Source of the DNA: Hydrogenophaga crocea
GTDB taxonomy: Bacteria > Pseudomonadota > Gammaproteobacteria > Burkholderiales > Burkholderiaceae_C
DNA: 64,000 bases
Reading direction: 5' to 3'
Assembly: GCF_011388215.1 (NCBI RefSeq)
Contig: NZ_CP049989.1
Span: 1,426,001-1,490,000, forward strand
Part shown: piece after piece, positions 23,050 to 32,506 of the stretch
Layout: every line of letters begins with the position of its first letter
How positions within the stretch are numbered: the first letter of the stretch is position 1
Translations under genes and position numbers: made by a program
Notes under the pieces: model-generated
Told to the model about the DNA's origin: nothing
The model's database searches: none
Seen by the model: only the letters and a program-made list of their open reading frames with translations

Positions 23050-25191
23050 TCAGGGTTGGGGCGCGAAGCGGCGGATCGCGTCGCGCGCGGCGCCATCGAG
23101 CAGGAAGCCCTGGCCGAAGCGGCGCGCGAGATCATCGCAGCGTTTTTCGAAGGCATCGATGCCCTGGCCGTAGACGAACTGCAAGGCCCCGCCGGTCCAG
23201 GCCGGAAAACCGATGCCGAAGATCGAGCCGATGTTGGCGTCGTGCGCCGTGGTGAGCACGCCTTCGGCCAGGCAGCGCACGGTCTCCACCGACTGGCGGT
23301 AGAGCAGGCGGTCCTTCACGTCCTGCAGCGACCAATCGAGCTTGGGGTCTTCGAACAGCCCCTTGAGCTCGGGCCACAGGTGCTTGCGCTGGCCCGGCGG
23401 GTAGTCGTAGAAGCCGCCACCGGCGTGCCGGCCCGCGCGCCGCAGCGTCTTGACCATGCGCTCCACCAGCAGTTCGCCCGAGCCAGGCTCATAGACCTTG
23501 CCCTCGGCCTTGTAGTCGGCACGGGTCTGGTCGAGCACGTGCACCGCGAGCGAGAGCGCGGTTTCGTCGAGCACCGCGAGCGGGCCCACGGGCATGCCGG
23601 CCTGCACCGCGGCGTTCTCGATCACCGGCGCCGGCACGCCTTCGCCGAGCATGGTCGCGCCTTCCATCACGAAGGTGCCGAAGGTGCGGCTGGTGTAGAA
23701 GCCGCGCGAGTCGTTCACCACGATGGGCAGCTTGCCCAGGGCCTGCACGTAGTCGTAGGCGCGCGCGATGGTCTCGTCGTCGGTCTTCTGGCCGCGGATG
23801 ATCTCCACCAGCTGCATCTTGTCGACCGGGCTGAAGAAGTGGATGCCGACGAATTTCTCGGGCCGCGCCACCGCCTTGGCCAGGCCGGTGATCGGCAGGG
23901 TGGAGGTGTTGCTGGCCATGAAGCCGCCGGGCGCGAGCTGGGCCTCGGCCTCGCGCGTGACCTGCGCCTTCACGTCGCGGTTCTCGGTCACGGCCTCGAT
24001 GATGAGCTCGCAGCCCTGCAGGTCCTTGGCGTGGTCGGTGGGCGTGATGCGTGCCAGCAGCGCCTGTTGCGCGACCACGCTCATCTGGCCCTTGTCCACG
24101 CGCGGCTGCGTCACGCGCAGGCTGTAGGCGCGGCCCAGCTCGGCGTTCTCCAGGCTCACGTCTTCGAGCACGGTGTCGATGCCGCGGCTGGCCTGGGCGT
24201 AGGCGATGCCCGCGCCCATCATGCCCGCGCCCAGGATGCCGACCTTCCTCGGCTTGAACTTCGGCACGTCGGCGGGGCGCGAGCTGCCGCCCTTGACCGC
24301 GTTCAGGTGGAAGAAAAAGGCCGTGATCATGTTGCGCGCCACCGGGCTCACGATGAGCTGGGCGAGGTAGCGGCTTTCGATGCGCAGCGCGGTGTCGTAG
24401 TCGACCATCGCGCCTTCGACCATGGCCGCGAGCGCGGCCTCGGGCGCCGGATAGAGGCCGCGCGTCTTCTGCTTGAGCACCGCGGGCGCCACGCTGAGCA
24501 TGCCCGCGATCTTGGGGTTGGCGGGCGTGCCGCCGGGCATCTTGTAGTCCTTGGCGTCCCAGGGGTGCTGGGCGCTCGCGTGGGTGGCGATGTAGGCCTC
24601 GGCCGCGGCGCGCAGCGTGGTGGCGTCGGGCGCGAGCTCGTGCACCAGGCCGAGCTCGAGCGCCTCGCGCGGGTTGAACAGCCGGCTCTCGAGGATGTAG
24701 GGCTGCGCGCCCTGCAGGCCGAGCAGGCGCGTCATCTTGGTGATGCCGGTGGCGCCCGGGATCAGGCCCAGCGTGATCTCGGGCAGACCGAGCTGGATGC
24801 GCGGGTTGTCGAGCGCGATGCGGTGGTGGCCCACCAGCGCCACCTCCCAGCCGCCGCCGAGCGCGGCGCCGTTGATGCAGCTCACCACCGGCACGCCCAG
24901 GGTTTCGAGGGTGCGGAAGTTCTTCTTGAGCTGCTCGATCTCGGCGAAGACGCGCGGTGCATCGGACGCCTGCAGCTTGAGCGTGGCCTTGAGGTCGGCG
25001 CCCGCGAAGAAGGTGCTCTTGTTGGACGCGAGGATGATGCCCTTGATGAGCGCCTTGTCGCGCACCACCAGGCCGGTCACGGTGCTCATGTCGCGCTGCC
25101 AGTCGGCGCACATGGTGTTCACCGGCGAGCCGGGCTCGTCGAAGGTGATGGTGGCGACGCCCTGGTGCAGTTCGTACTGGATGGTCTTCAT
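23050..25191 (-). CDS. 3-hydroxyacyl-CoA dehydrogenase / enoyl-CoA hydratase (FadB/FadJ type)
   Basis: A 713-residue bifunctional beta-oxidation enzyme. Residues 1-~190 are a crotonase domain ([29 protein letters not shown] with the oxyanion glycines, [15 protein letters not shown] with the catalytic Glu). A linker follows, then the 3-hydroxyacyl-CoA dehydrogenase Rossmann motif [15 protein letters not shown] (~310-325), the catalytic-site stretch [18 protein letters not shown] (~440-460), and two C-terminal helical domains. It is full length for the alpha subunit of the fatty-acid oxidation complex. The thiolase gene ends 4 bp upstream, so the two probably form the complex. Acts in the cytoplasm on even-chain acyl-CoAs. 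Confidence 0.95.
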   Translation of the reverse strand: MKTIQYELHQGVATITFDEPGSPVNTMCADWQRDMSTVTGLVVRDKALIKGIILASNKSTFFAGADLKATLKLQASDAPRVFAEIEQLKKNFRTLETLGVPVVSCINGAALGGGWEVALVGHHRIALDNPRIQLGLPEITLGLIPGATGITKMTRLLGLQGAQPYILESRLFNPREALELGLVHELAPDATTLRAAAEAYIATHASAQHPWDAKDYKMPGGTPANPKIAGMLSVAPAVLKQKTRGLYPAPEAALAAMVEGAMVDYDTALRIESRYLAQLIVSPVARNMITAFFFHLNAVKGGSSRPADVPKFKPRKVGILGAGMMGAGIAYAQASRGIDTVLEDVSLENAELGRAYSLRVTQPRVDKGQMSVVAQQALLARITPTDHAKDLQGCELIIEAVTENRDVKAQVTREAEAQLAPGGFMASNTSTLPITGLAKAVARPEKFVGIHFFSPVDKMQLVEIIRGQKTDDETIARAYDYVQALGKLPIVVNDSRGFYTSRTFGTFVMEGATMLGEGVPAPVIENAAVQAGMPVGPLAVLDETALSLAVHVLDQTRADYKAEGKVYEPGSGELLVERMVKTLRRAGRHAGGGFYDYPPGQRKHLWPELKGLFEDPKLDWSLQDVKDRLLYRQSVETVRCLAEGVLTTAHDANIGSIFGIGFPAWTGGALQFVYGQGIDAFEKRCDDLARRFGQGFLLDGAARDAIRRFAPQP

Positions 25192-25195
25192 GCGT

Positions 25196-26404
25196 TCAAA
25201 CCCGCTCGATGATGGTCGCGATGCCCATGCCCCCGCCCACGCACAGCGTGGCCAGGCCGCGCTTGAGGTTGCGGCGCTCGAGTTCGTCGAGCAGGGTGCC
25301 GAGGATCATGGCGCCCGTGGCGCCCAGCGGATGGCCGAGCGCGATCGCGCCGCCATTGACGTTGACCTTCTCGTGCGGCACGCCCATTTCGCGCATGAAC
25401 TTCATGGGCACCGCGGCGAAGGCCTCGTTGACCTCGAACAGGTCGATGTCGTCGACCGTGAGGCCGGCCTTGGCCAGGGCCTTGCGCGAGGCGGGCATGG
25501 GGCCGGTGAGCATGATGGTCGGGTCGGCCCCCGACAGCGCCACCGACACGATGCGCGCGCGCGGCGTGAGCCCGTGGGCCTTGGCCGCGGCCTCGTTGCC
25601 GATCAGCACGGCGGCCGCGCCGTCGACGATGCCCGAGGAGTTGCCCGCGTGGTGCACGTGCTCGATGCGCTCGACCTGCGGGTAGCGCTGCAAGGCCACG
25701 GCGTCGAAACCCATGGCGCCGAGCTGCTCGAACGCGGGCCGCAGCGCGGCCAGGCCTTCCAGCGTGGTGTGCGGCTTGATGAACTCGTCTTCGCCAAGCA
25801 GGGTCTGGCCGAGCATGTCCTGCACCGGCACCACCGAGCGCTGGAAGCGGCCTTCGCTGCGCGCGGCGGCCGCGCGCTGCTGCGAGACGAGGGCGTAGGC
25901 GTCGACGTCCTCGCGCGTGAAACCTTCGAGCGTGGCGATCAGGTCGGCGCCAATGCCCTGGGGCACGAACAGCGTGGCGCTGTTGGTGGCCGGGTCCTGC
26001 GCCCAGGCGCCGCCATCGGAGCCGATGGGCACGCGGCTCATGCTCTCCACGCCGCCGGCCACCACCAGGTCTTCCCAGCCGCTGGCCACCTTCATGGCCG
26101 CGGTGTTCACCGCCTCCAGGCCCGAGGCGCAGAAGCGGTTGAGCTGCACGCCGGCGCAGCGCCAGTCCCAGCCGGCCTTGAGCGCCGCCACCTTGGCGAT
26201 CACCGAGCCCTGCTCGCCGATGGGCGAGACCACGCCCATCACCACGTCGTCGACCGCGCCGGTGTCGAATCCCTGCCGGCGCTGCAGCGCGTCCAACGTG
26301 CCGGCGAGCAGGTCGACCGGCTTGACCTCGTGCAGGCTGCCGTCCTTCTTGCCCTTGCCCCGGGGCGTGCGGATGGCGTCGAAGATGAATGCCGCTTCAC
26401 TCAT
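25196..26404 (-). CDS. acetyl-CoA C-acyltransferase (thiolase, FadA type)
   Basis: A 402-residue thiolase. The acyl-accepting Cys is in [12 protein letters not shown] (~92), the conserved [10 protein letters not shown] follows (~117-126), the C-terminal catalytic His is in [14 protein letters not shown] (~355-368), and the second Cys is in [10 protein letters not shown] (~390). It cleaves 3-ketoacyl-CoA with CoA in the last step of beta-oxidation and starts the leftward operon with the FadB-like gene 4 bp downstream. GAGGAGA stands before the ATG. The divergent promoter region toward the acyl-CoA dehydrogenase carries two palindromes that could be operators. Confidence 0.95.
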   Translation of the reverse strand: MSEAAFIFDAIRTPRGKGKKDGSLHEVKPVDLLAGTLDALQRRQGFDTGAVDDVVMGVVSPIGEQGSVIAKVAALKAGWDWRCAGVQLNRFCASGLEAVNTAAMKVASGWEDLVVAGGVESMSRVPIGSDGGAWAQDPATNSATLFVPQGIGADLIATLEGFTREDVDAYALVSQQRAAAARSEGRFQRSVVPVQDMLGQTLLGEDEFIKPHTTLEGLAALRPAFEQLGAMGFDAVALQRYPQVERIEHVHHAGNSSGIVDGAAAVLIGNEAAAKAHGLTPRARIVSVALSGADPTIMLTGPMPASRKALAKAGLTVDDIDLFEVNEAFAAVPMKFMREMGVPHEKVNVNGGAIALGHPLGATGAMILGTLLDELERRNLKRGLATLCVGGGMGIATIIERV

Positions 26405-26416
26405 GTGCGTGTCTCC

Positions 26417-26430
26417 TCGGTGATCACCGA
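26417..26430. promoter_or_regulatory. 14-bp perfect palindrome in thiolase leader
   Basis: TCGGTGATCACCGA is self-complementary and lies between the predicted -10 (TATACT on the minus strand, 26443-26448) and the thiolase start. It could be an operator or a start-proximal RNA hairpin. Confidence 0.4.
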
Positions 26431-26452
26431 AAACCCGGGCCAGTATAGACTT

Positions 26453-26474
26453 TTGCCAAGCAACTGCTTGCTAA
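26453..26474. promoter_or_regulatory. TetR-type fatty-acid operator candidate
   Basis: A 22-bp imperfect palindrome with a perfect 14-bp core CAAGCAACTGCTTG, in the 101-bp space between the divergent thiolase operon and acyl-CoA dehydrogenase gene. Its position beside a -10-like TATACT fits repression of both genes. From memory, palindromes of this look are recognised by TetR-family regulators of fatty-acid degradation in betaproteobacteria (FadP-type); the exact consensus was not checked. Confidence 0.55.
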
Positions 26475-26505
26475 AAATCCCATCGGGCGTCCACTTGGAG
26501 ACATC

Positions 26506-27669
26506 ATGATCGAACGCAGCCTCTTCCATGCCGACCACGCCGCCTTCGCGGACAGCTTCCAGCGTTTCGTTGACAAGGAAATCGCTCCCTTCCACGAGGC
26601 CTGGGAGGAGCAGGGCTACGTGGACCGCGAGGTCTGGCGCAAGGCCGGCGAAAACGGCTTTCTGTGCGCCACCATGCCCGAGGCCTACGGCGGCTCGGGC
26701 GTGGACAAGCTTTATGCCGTGGCCCAGATGGAGGCGCTGGCCCGCGGTGGCTTCAGCGGCATCGGCTTCGGCCTGCACAGCGAGATCGTGGCGCCCTACA
26801 TCCTGCACTACGGCACCGAGGCGCAAAAGCGCCATTACCTGCCGCGCCTGGCCACGGGCGAGATGGTGGGTGCGATCGCCATGAGCGAACCCGCCGCAGG
26901 CAGCGACCTGCAGGGCATCAAGACCACGGCCCTGGTGCAGCCCGATGGCAGCTACCGGCTCAATGGCAGCAAGACCTTCATCACCAACGGCTGGCACGCC
27001 GACCTCGTGATCGTGGTGGCCAAGACCGACCCGGCCGCGGGCGCCAAGGGCACCACGCTGCTGCTGGTCGAGCGCGGCATGCCCGGCTTCGAGAAGGGCA
27101 AACGACTGAAGAAGCTGGGGCTGAAGGCGCAGGACACGTCCGAGCTGTTCTTCAACAACGTGCACGTGCCGGCCGAGAACGTGCTCGGCGGGCCCGATTT
27201 CGTGGGCCGCGGTTTCGTCTGTCTGATGGAGCAACTGCCCTGGGAGCGGCTGCAGATCGCCATCGGCGCGGTGGCCGCGGCACAGGCCGCGATCGACTGG
27301 ACCGTGCAGTACGTGAAGGACCGCAAGGCCTTCGGCAGCACGGTGGGCGCGTTCCAGAACACCCGCTACACCCTGGCCGAACTGCAGACCGAGGTGCAGG
27401 TGGCGCGTGTGTTCGTGGACAAGTGCTGCGAACTGATTGTCGAAGACAAGCTCGATTCGGCCACCGCGAGCATGGCCAAGTACTGGTGCAGCGACCTGCA
27501 GTGCAAGGTGATGGACGAATGCGTGCAGCTGCACGGCGGCTACGGCTACATGTGGGAATACCCCATCACCCGCGCCTACGCCGACGCGCGCGTGCAGCGC
27601 ATCTACGGCGGCACCAACGAGATCATGAAAGAGCTGATTTCGCGCCAGATGGGCCTGGGCGCGCGCTGA
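26506..27669 (+). CDS. acyl-CoA dehydrogenase
   Basis: A 387-residue flavoprotein, full length for the family. It shows AMSEPAAGSDLQGIKT (FAD/substrate loop, ~125-140), FITNGWHADLVIVVAKT and the C-terminal signature VQLHGGYGYMWEYPI (~341-355). The last signature reads YGGTNEIM rather than YEGT, so the base is expected to be a Glu elsewhere, as in long-chain and isovaleryl enzymes. It catalyses the first, trans-2-enoyl-forming step of beta-oxidation. It is divergent from the thiolase-FadB operon and shares a palindromic control region with it, so co-regulation is likely. The downstream ABC gene is convergent, 13 bp away. Confidence 0.95.
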   Translation: MIERSLFHADHAAFADSFQRFVDKEIAPFHEAWEEQGYVDREVWRKAGENGFLCATMPEAYGGSGVDKLYAVAQMEALARGGFSGIGFGLHSEIVAPYILHYGTEAQKRHYLPRLATGEMVGAIAMSEPAAGSDLQGIKTTALVQPDGSYRLNGSKTFITNGWHADLVIVVAKTDPAAGAKGTTLLLVERGMPGFEKGKRLKKLGLKAQDTSELFFNNVHVPAENVLGGPDFVGRGFVCLMEQLPWERLQIAIGAVAAAQAAIDWTVQYVKDRKAFGSTVGAFQNTRYTLAELQTEVQVARVFVDKCCELIVEDKLDSATASMAKYWCSDLQCKVMDECVQLHGGYGYMWEYPITRAYADARVQRIYGGTNEIMKELISRQMGLGAR

Positions 27670-27682
27670 GGGCTTGCGGGAT

Positions 27683-28324
27683 TCAGCCCGCGCGGGCCGG
27701 CAGCCACACGGTGGCGGCGGGCACGCCGAGATCGGCCGGCTCGTGGTCGGCCACGAGCCAGGCGCGTGTGCCGGCCGTGGCGGCGTCGGCCAGGCACGTG
27801 CGCAGGAAGCGGATCGAGGGCGTGTCGAGCGCGGCGAAGGGCTGGTCGATCAGCGTCACGGGCGCGCCCGAGGCCAGCGCTGCGCACAGCCACAGCTTGC
27901 GCCGGCTGCCCGTGGACAGCATGTAGAGCGGCTTGTGCAGGTGCTCGTCGAGCCCGAAACCATCCACGCAGTCGGCCAGCAGGTCTTCGTCGAGCGCGGG
28001 CCAGTGGCGGGCCGCGGCTTCGAGGTAGCCGGCACCGGGCATGGCGTCGTGCTCGGTGCTGCGCGGGTCGACCCAGAACACCTGGCGGCGGTAGCCGTCC
28101 GGGTCGCGGGCGCGGTCGGTGCCGGCGGCTTCAAGACGGCCGGCCTGAGGCGCGAGCGCGCCCGCGATCAGGGCCAGCAGCGTGGTCTTGCCCACGCCCT
28201 CGTCACCACACACCCAGGTCAGGCCCGGGCCCGCCTGCAGCGATAAACCGTCGAACAGCGGCGCGGCGCCGGGCCAGGCGAAATGCAGTTGCTCCACGCA
28301 GAGCAGCGGGCGGGACGCGGACAT
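27683..28324 (-). CDS. solitary ABC-type ATPase with altered Walker B
   Basis: A 213-residue ABC ATP-binding protein. Walker A is GDEGVGKTT (~40-48), the signature region reads LSTGSRRK (~135-142) in place of LSGGQ-x-x, and Walker B is VTLIDQPFAALD (~156-167), where the catalytic Glu of the D-E-P motif is Gln; a His-switch-like DHEP follows (~193). No permease gene lies nearby. The size resembles CcmA-like or very small ABC subunits. The start codon is 4 bp after the GspB stop, so it belongs to the bactofilin-GspA-GspB operon. With Gln at the catalytic position it may bind ATP but hydrolyse it slowly, working as a switch or structural protein; this is inference. Confidence 0.8.
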   Translation of the reverse strand: MSASRPLLCVEQLHFAWPGAAPLFDGLSLQAGPGLTWVCGDEGVGKTTLLALIAGALAPQAGRLEAAGTDRARDPDGYRRQVFWVDPRSTEHDAMPGAGYLEAAARHWPALDEDLLADCVDGFGLDEHLHKPLYMLSTGSRRKLWLCAALASGAPVTLIDQPFAALDTPSIRFLRTCLADAATAGTRAWLVADHEPADLGVPAATVWLPARAG

Positions 28325-28328
28325 GGGC

Positions 28329-29063
28329 TCAGTAGGTCAGGCGCAGGCGCTGGCCCTGGTGGTTGATGACCGCGGCGCGCGGGCCGATGGTCTCGAGCTT
28401 GAGGCCGGGCGCGATGTCCTGGCCTTCCTGCAGCACCTTGCCGTCGACGATGAGCATGCGCAGCGCGGGATTGCTGGCGTAGGTGGCGCCGCTGACCTTC
28501 AGCGCGGGCAGGCCCGCGCGCGCGGGCTCGGGCAGGTCGGCCACGCGGGGCAGGGCCTCGTCGGCCGGCGCGGGGCCGGCGGCAGCGGGTTTGGCCGCCG
28601 GGGCGGGCGCGGGCGTGGATGCAACGGCGGAAGAGGGAGCGGGGGCGGGGGCCGCCGCGCGCGCGGGCGGAGGCGGCGAAGGCGGCGGAGGCGGGGGCGG
28701 TGCCAGGATGGGTTGTACCGGCTGTACCGGTGCGGGTAGGGCCGGTGGGGCCGGCGACACCGGCGGGGCCGGGGGAGGGGGCGCGGTGGCCACCGCCGGT
28801 GCGGGCGCAGGGGCCGGCGCAGGGGCCTGGGCCGTCACCGGCGCGCTGCCACGGCCGAACCACCACCCGGCGGCCACGGCCAGCAACGCAAAGAGCGCAA
28901 TCAGCAACAGCGCCAGCCGCCACGGCCGACGCGCCCCGCGGCCTGCACCCGAGCGCGCCGCGTCGCCTGTGCGCGTGGGCGGCACCTGGGTGTGCAGGCC
29001 GGGCACGCGGCCGCGTTCGCGCTCCGCGTCGGCGCGCCGCAAGGCATCGAGGATGTAGGACAT
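28329..29063 (-). CDS. gspB: type II secretion assembly protein GspB-like
   Basis: A 244-residue inner-membrane protein. MSYILDALRRADAERERG at the N-terminus is the family hallmark, followed by one membrane helix (LALLLIALFALLAVAAGWWF, ~51-70), a long Pro/Ala-rich periplasmic linker (~75-150) and a C-terminal beta domain (LKVSGATYASNPALRMLIV, ending LRLTY). In ExeA/ExeB systems GspB works with the GspA ATPase to insert the secretin through the peptidoglycan. The gspA gene ends 9 bp upstream. No other gsp genes are in the window. Confidence 0.9.
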   Translation of the reverse strand: MSYILDALRRADAERERGRVPGLHTQVPPTRTGDAARSGAGRGARRPWRLALLLIALFALLAVAAGWWFGRGSAPVTAQAPAPAPAPAPAVATAPPPPAPPVSPAPPALPAPVQPVQPILAPPPPPPPSPPPPARAAAPAPAPSSAVASTPAPAPAAKPAAAGPAPADEALPRVADLPEPARAGLPALKVSGATYASNPALRMLIVDGKVLQEGQDIAPGLKLETIGPRAAVINHQGQRLRLTY

Positions 29064-29072
29064 GGCGTGGCC

Positions 29073-30761
29073 TCAGGATCGCGGCAACAGCCGGGGCTCG
29101 TCCACGCCGCTGGCCAGGTTGAGCTGCATGAAGGTGACGGGGCCGGCCGGGCCGCCGGCGTCGATGCCCTGGGCGCGCTGGAAGCTTGCGAGCCGCGCCG
29201 CGGGTTCGTCGCGCGAGGCCGGCACCCGGCCCTGCGCCTGCAGCGCGGCGATGCGCTCGGCCAGCCAGGCCCCGGCAGGACCGCTGCGGCCGTCGATCAG
29301 CCGCGTGGTCTGGCCCGGGGGCAGGCGCCACAGCGTGGCGTAGTCGCCCTGCCAGCGTTCGGCGAGTTCGGTGAGCGGCACGCGCCAGCGCTGCTCACCG
29401 CGGCCGAGCACGGCGCTGTCGCCGTTCAGGGCGGTGAGCAGCAGGCGACCGCTCGCGCCATCGGGCAGGCGCAGCTGCAGCACACCGGGGCGGTTGAGCT
29501 GGCGCAGGCCGTGCACGGTCATGCGGTCGGTGCGGTAGCACTGCAGGCCTGCGCCGATGGCCTGGGCGCAGGGGTCGTTGCCCGTGAGGCTCGCGCCCCA
29601 CAGCGGCGCGATGGCCCGCCAGGCCTCGGTGTCGCTCGCGATGAGCGCGGACGCGGGCGGCCAGGCCAGGGGCAGCTCGACCTCGGCCGGCGCGGCCGCG
29701 GGGCTGGCGGCGGCCGTGGCCGGTGGCGGCGCAGGCGCAGGCGCAGGCGTGGGCGTGGGCAGCACGGTGGCCGCCGGGGCCGGCGCCGGGGCGCGCTGCT
29801 GCAGCCAGAACCAGGCCACGGCCGCGGCCGTGGCCGCCCCCACCACGGCCCCGGCCAGCGCGCCCGTGGCCAGTGCGTTCCAGCGCCCGCGCGCGAGGCG
29901 CTGCCGGGCCGCGCGCGGGTCGGACCGGCGGGGCCGCGACGCGTCGTCGAACACCTCGGTGGCGGCCTTGTCGACCGTGGCGCGCTCCACGCGGTGCTGC
30001 TGCGAGGCGTAGGCGCCCAGCAGGGCGCGGTCGCACAGCAGGTTGATGCGGCGCGGCACGCCGCGCGAGAGCTGGTGGATGCGCTCGATGGCCGCGGGGG
30101 CGAACGGCACCGGCCCCTTGAGGCCGGCCACCTGCAGGCGGTGCTGGATGTACTCGCGCGTCTCGGCGGGGTTGAGGGCTTCGAGGTGGTAGCGCGCGAT
30201 CACGCGCTGCGCGAGCTGCTCGAGCTCGGGCCGCGCGACCACGTCACGCAGCTCGGGCTGGCCGATCAGCACGATCTGCAGCAGCTTGCGTTCGCTGGTT
30301 TCGAGGTTGGTGAGCAGGCGCAGCTGCTCGAGCACGTGCGGCGTGAGGTTCTGCGCCTCGTCGATGATGAGCAGGTTGCGCTCGCCGCGCGCGTGGCTGG
30401 CCAGCAGGTATTCGTTGAGCGGGTCGAGGTGGTCCTTGACCGTGGCCGGGCCGATGCCCTCGTGCCGCACCTCGACGTTGAACTCGCGGCAGATGGTGCG
30501 CAGCAGGTCGCCCACCGTGAGCTTGGGGTTGAAGATGTAGGCCACCCGGCAGTTCTCGGGCACCTGCTCGAGAAAGCAGCGGCAGATGGTGGTCTTGCCG
30601 GCGCCGATCTCGCCGCTGAGCAGCACGAAGCCGCCGCCGCCGCGGATGCCGTACAGCAGGTGTGCGAGCGCCTCGCGGTGGCGCTCGCTCATGAAGAGGT
30701 AACGCGGGTCGGGCGCGATCGAGAAGGGCTCGCGCTCGAGCCCGAAGAACTCGGCGTACAT
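29073..30761 (-). CDS. gspA: GspA/ExeA-family ATPase with peptidoglycan-binding domain
   Basis: A ~562-residue ATPase. MYAEFFGLEREPFSIAPDP is the typical ExeA start, hence the ATG at 30761 rather than one four codons earlier. Walker A is GEIGAGKTT (~47-55), Walker B LLIIDEAQN (~128-136), then AAA lid helices, one membrane segment (LATGALAGAVVGAATAAAVAW, ~293-313), a Pro/Ala linker, a peptidase-like domain and a C-terminal peptidoglycan-binding repeat (ASFQRAQGIDAGGPAGPVTF). It is the energy partner of GspB. An exosortase-associated ATPase of the same superfamily was considered, but the C-terminal domain and the GspB neighbour argue for GspA. Confidence 0.9.
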   Translation of the reverse strand: MYAEFFGLEREPFSIAPDPRYLFMSERHREALAHLLYGIRGGGGFVLLSGEIGAGKTTICRCFLEQVPENCRVAYIFNPKLTVGDLLRTICREFNVEVRHEGIGPATVKDHLDPLNEYLLASHARGERNLLIIDEAQNLTPHVLEQLRLLTNLETSERKLLQIVLIGQPELRDVVARPELEQLAQRVIARYHLEALNPAETREYIQHRLQVAGLKGPVPFAPAAIERIHQLSRGVPRRINLLCDRALLGAYASQQHRVERATVDKAATEVFDDASRPRRSDPRAARQRLARGRWNALATGALAGAVVGAATAAAVAWFWLQQRAPAPAPAATVLPTPTPAPAPAPPPATAAASPAAAPAEVELPLAWPPASALIASDTEAWRAIAPLWGASLTGNDPCAQAIGAGLQCYRTDRMTVHGLRQLNRPGVLQLRLPDGASGRLLLTALNGDSAVLGRGEQRWRVPLTELAERWQGDYATLWRLPPGQTTRLIDGRSGPAGAWLAERIAALQAQGRVPASRDEPAARLASFQRAQGIDAGGPAGPVTFMQLNLASGVDEPRLLPRS

Positions 30762-30820
30762 GGCCCCGAGCATACCGGGGCCGGCGGGCCTTGCGCCAGC
30801 GCGTCAGGCCCGCGCCGCGC

Positions 30821-31378
30821 TCAGGCCGCCAGCGCCATGGACGGCTTGCTGCCCGCGGCCTGCGTGGCCTTGCCCGTCGCCGCGGCCGCGCATTCGACGT
30901 CGCCCGAGAGCTGGCCGCCTTCCTCGATCACGACCTTGCCGTAGCGGATGCGGCCCGTGACCTTGCCGGTGGCGTGGATCACGAGCTTCTGGCGCACCGT
31001 GAGGTTGCCATCGATGGTGCCGTGCACCTCGGCCACGTCGACCTCGGCCGAACCCTTGAACGCGCCCTGCTGCGCGATCTGGATCACGCGCGAGTCCATC
31101 GTGGCCTCCACCGTGCCTTCGACGAACAGCGTGTCGCAGTCCTGGATCTCGACGCCCTTGAGCTTGATGTTCGGGCCCACGATGAGCTTGCTGCCGCCTT
31201 CGGGCGTGGCCGTGGCGGTGCTCGCGGCCGGCTGGCTGGCCGCCGGGGTCTGCGGTTCGGGACTGGACGTGGACGGGGCGGTGCTGCCGTAAGCGCCGGG
31301 GGTGGGGCGCGGGCTGGCCATGCCGGAACCCAGCGGACGGGCTTGCTCGTTGTCGCGTTTGCCGAACTGCAGTGCCAT
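30821..31378 (-). CDS. bactofilin (polymer-forming cytoskeletal protein)
   Basis: A 185-residue DUF583/bactofilin protein. An unstructured Pro/Ser/Thr/Ala-rich arm (~15-62) precedes the beta-helical core (~63-165), in which short repeats such as LIVGPNIKLKGVEI, FVEGTVEATMD, VHGTIDGNLTV and VTGRIRYGKVVI can be seen. Bactofilins polymerise without nucleotide and scaffold envelope machines. It leads the operon with gspA (59 bp away), gspB and the small ABC protein, suggesting that it positions the envelope-spanning complex. Upstream, a long inverted repeat lies at 31432-31470. Confidence 0.92.
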   Translation of the reverse strand: MALQFGKRDNEQARPLGSGMASPRPTPGAYGSTAPSTSSPEPQTPAASQPAASTATATPEGGSKLIVGPNIKLKGVEIQDCDTLFVEGTVEATMDSRVIQIAQQGAFKGSAEVDVAEVHGTIDGNLTVRQKLVIHATGKVTGRIRYGKVVIEEGGQLSGDVECAAAATGKATQAAGSKPSMALAA

Positions 31379-31431
31379 GTGACTCTCCTTGGTGTGATGG
31401 TGCGGGATGCGAGAGCCGCCATGCTAGGCAG

Positions 31432-31470
31432 CACAGGCCTTACATCCGGGACGGTTCCGTAAGACCTGTG
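31432..31470. promoter_or_regulatory. 39-bp inverted repeat upstream of bactofilin operon
   Basis: Arms CACAGGCCTTAC (31432-31443) and GTAAGACCTGTG (31459-31470) pair at 11 of 12 positions around a 15-base loop. It lies 53 bp before the bactofilin ATG and 17 bp after the stop of the leftward crotonase gene. There is no U tract, so an operator or an attenuating RNA hairpin is more likely than a Rho-independent terminator. Confidence 0.5.
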
Positions 31471-31486
31471 TCCAGATGAACAGGGG

Positions 31487-32395
31487 TCAGCCGCGCGGCG
31501 GCCGGCGCGACTCCATTTCGCGGATCAGCGCGCGCGCCTCATCGCCCTCGGGGATGGGCTGGCCGCTGTCGCGCCACTGCACCGCGGCCTTGAAGCCCTT
31601 TTCCTGGGCATAGCGGCGGAACCACAGGCCCTCGGGGTTGTGGCGCGTGATGCCGTCGAACACGGTGGCCATCTGCTGCGATTGTTCGAGGCCCATGGTG
31701 AGCATCACCTGGTTGACCACCAGCTTGTGCATGGCCAGGTGCGACGAGGGCACGCCCGCGATGCGTTCGGCCAGCGCCATCGTGCGCGCGTCGAGCTGGT
31801 CGGCGGGCACGGCCTCGTTGGCCAGGCCCCAGGCGAGTGCGGTGCGGCCGTCGATCACGTCGCCCGTGAACATGAGCTGCTTGGCGCGCGCCGGGCCGAG
31901 CCGGTAGGTCCACATGGCGGTGGTGGGGCAGCCCCACACGCGCGTGGGCATGTAGCCGATGCGCGCGTCTTCGGCGATCACCAGCAGGTCGCAGCACAGC
32001 GCAATGTCGCTGCCGCCGGCCACGGCCGCGCCGTGCACCTTGGCGATGGTGGGCTTGGCGCTGCGCCACAGGCTCATGAAGTCCTCGGTGTTGCGCTTCA
32101 TCACGGCGTAGTCGGCCATCGGGTCCCAGGGGTGGCGTTCCTGCTGGCAGGGGTGGTCGATATCGCCCTGGCCGTAGTGCACCAGGTCGTAGCCGCCGCA
32201 GAAGCCCTTGCCCGCGCCTTCCACCACGATCACGTGCACGGCCGGGTCGGCGTTGGCCCATTCCACCGCGGCGCGGATGTCGGCCGGCGTGCGGTCGGTG
32301 ATCGCGTTGTAGTGCTCGGCGCGGTTGAGCAGCAGCCGCGCCACGCGCGGGTTCTGCGGGTCGTGGTCGATGCGCAGGGTGTCGAAAACGGGCAT
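31487..32395 (-). CDS. enoyl-CoA hydratase/isomerase family protein (crotonase)
   Basis: A 302-residue crotonase-fold protein. [14 protein letters not shown] (~71-84) and [23 protein letters not shown] (~124-146) form the oxyanion-hole regions; [18 protein letters not shown] occupies the place where hydratases carry their catalytic Glu residues, and no Glu is seen in the usual second position. The protein is longer than the usual ~260 residues, with an insert around [16 protein letters not shown] reaction cannot be assigned: hydration, isomerisation or thioester cleavage are all possible. It is divergent from the flavin monooxygenase operon, with a MarR-type palindrome between them, and may act in the same aromatic or acyl-CoA pathway. 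Confidence 0.88.
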   Translation of the reverse strand: MPVFDTLRIDHDPQNPRVARLLLNRAEHYNAITDRTPADIRAAVEWANADPAVHVIVVEGAGKGFCGGYDLVHYGQGDIDHPCQQERHPWDPMADYAVMKRNTEDFMSLWRSAKPTIAKVHGAAVAGGSDIALCCDLLVIAEDARIGYMPTRVWGCPTTAMWTYRLGPARAKQLMFTGDVIDGRTALAWGLANEAVPADQLDARTMALAERIAGVPSSHLAMHKLVVNQVMLTMGLEQSQQMATVFDGITRHNPEGLWFRRYAQEKGFKAAVQWRDSGQPIPEGDEARALIREMESRRPPRG

Positions 32396-32480
32396 GGGGG
32401 GTCTCCGGGTGTGGGTCGCAATGGGGTCGGTCCATCGTATCGACGGGTGGTGCGCCGGTGGGCATGGGAATCCCTATATA

Positions 32481-32494
32481 GTTGCGCCCGCAAC
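32481..32494. promoter_or_regulatory. MarR-type operator, monooxygenase/crotonase divergent promoter
   Basis: GTTGCGCCCGCAAC is a perfect palindrome (6-bp arms, 2-bp centre), 12 bp before the monooxygenase ATG and directly after the -10-like TATATA (32475-32480). Palindromes of the AGTTGC-GCAACT look are common MarR-family sites, and a MarR-type gene is the last gene of the operon that follows. Confidence 0.6.
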
Positions 32495-32506
32495 CAATTC
32501 GGAACC

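Noticed and set aside
29073..30761. Exosortase-associated ATPase (XrtA type) as alternative for the GspA gene.
   Set aside because: C-terminal peptidoglycan-binding domain and adjacent GspB fit the GspA/ExeA family better.
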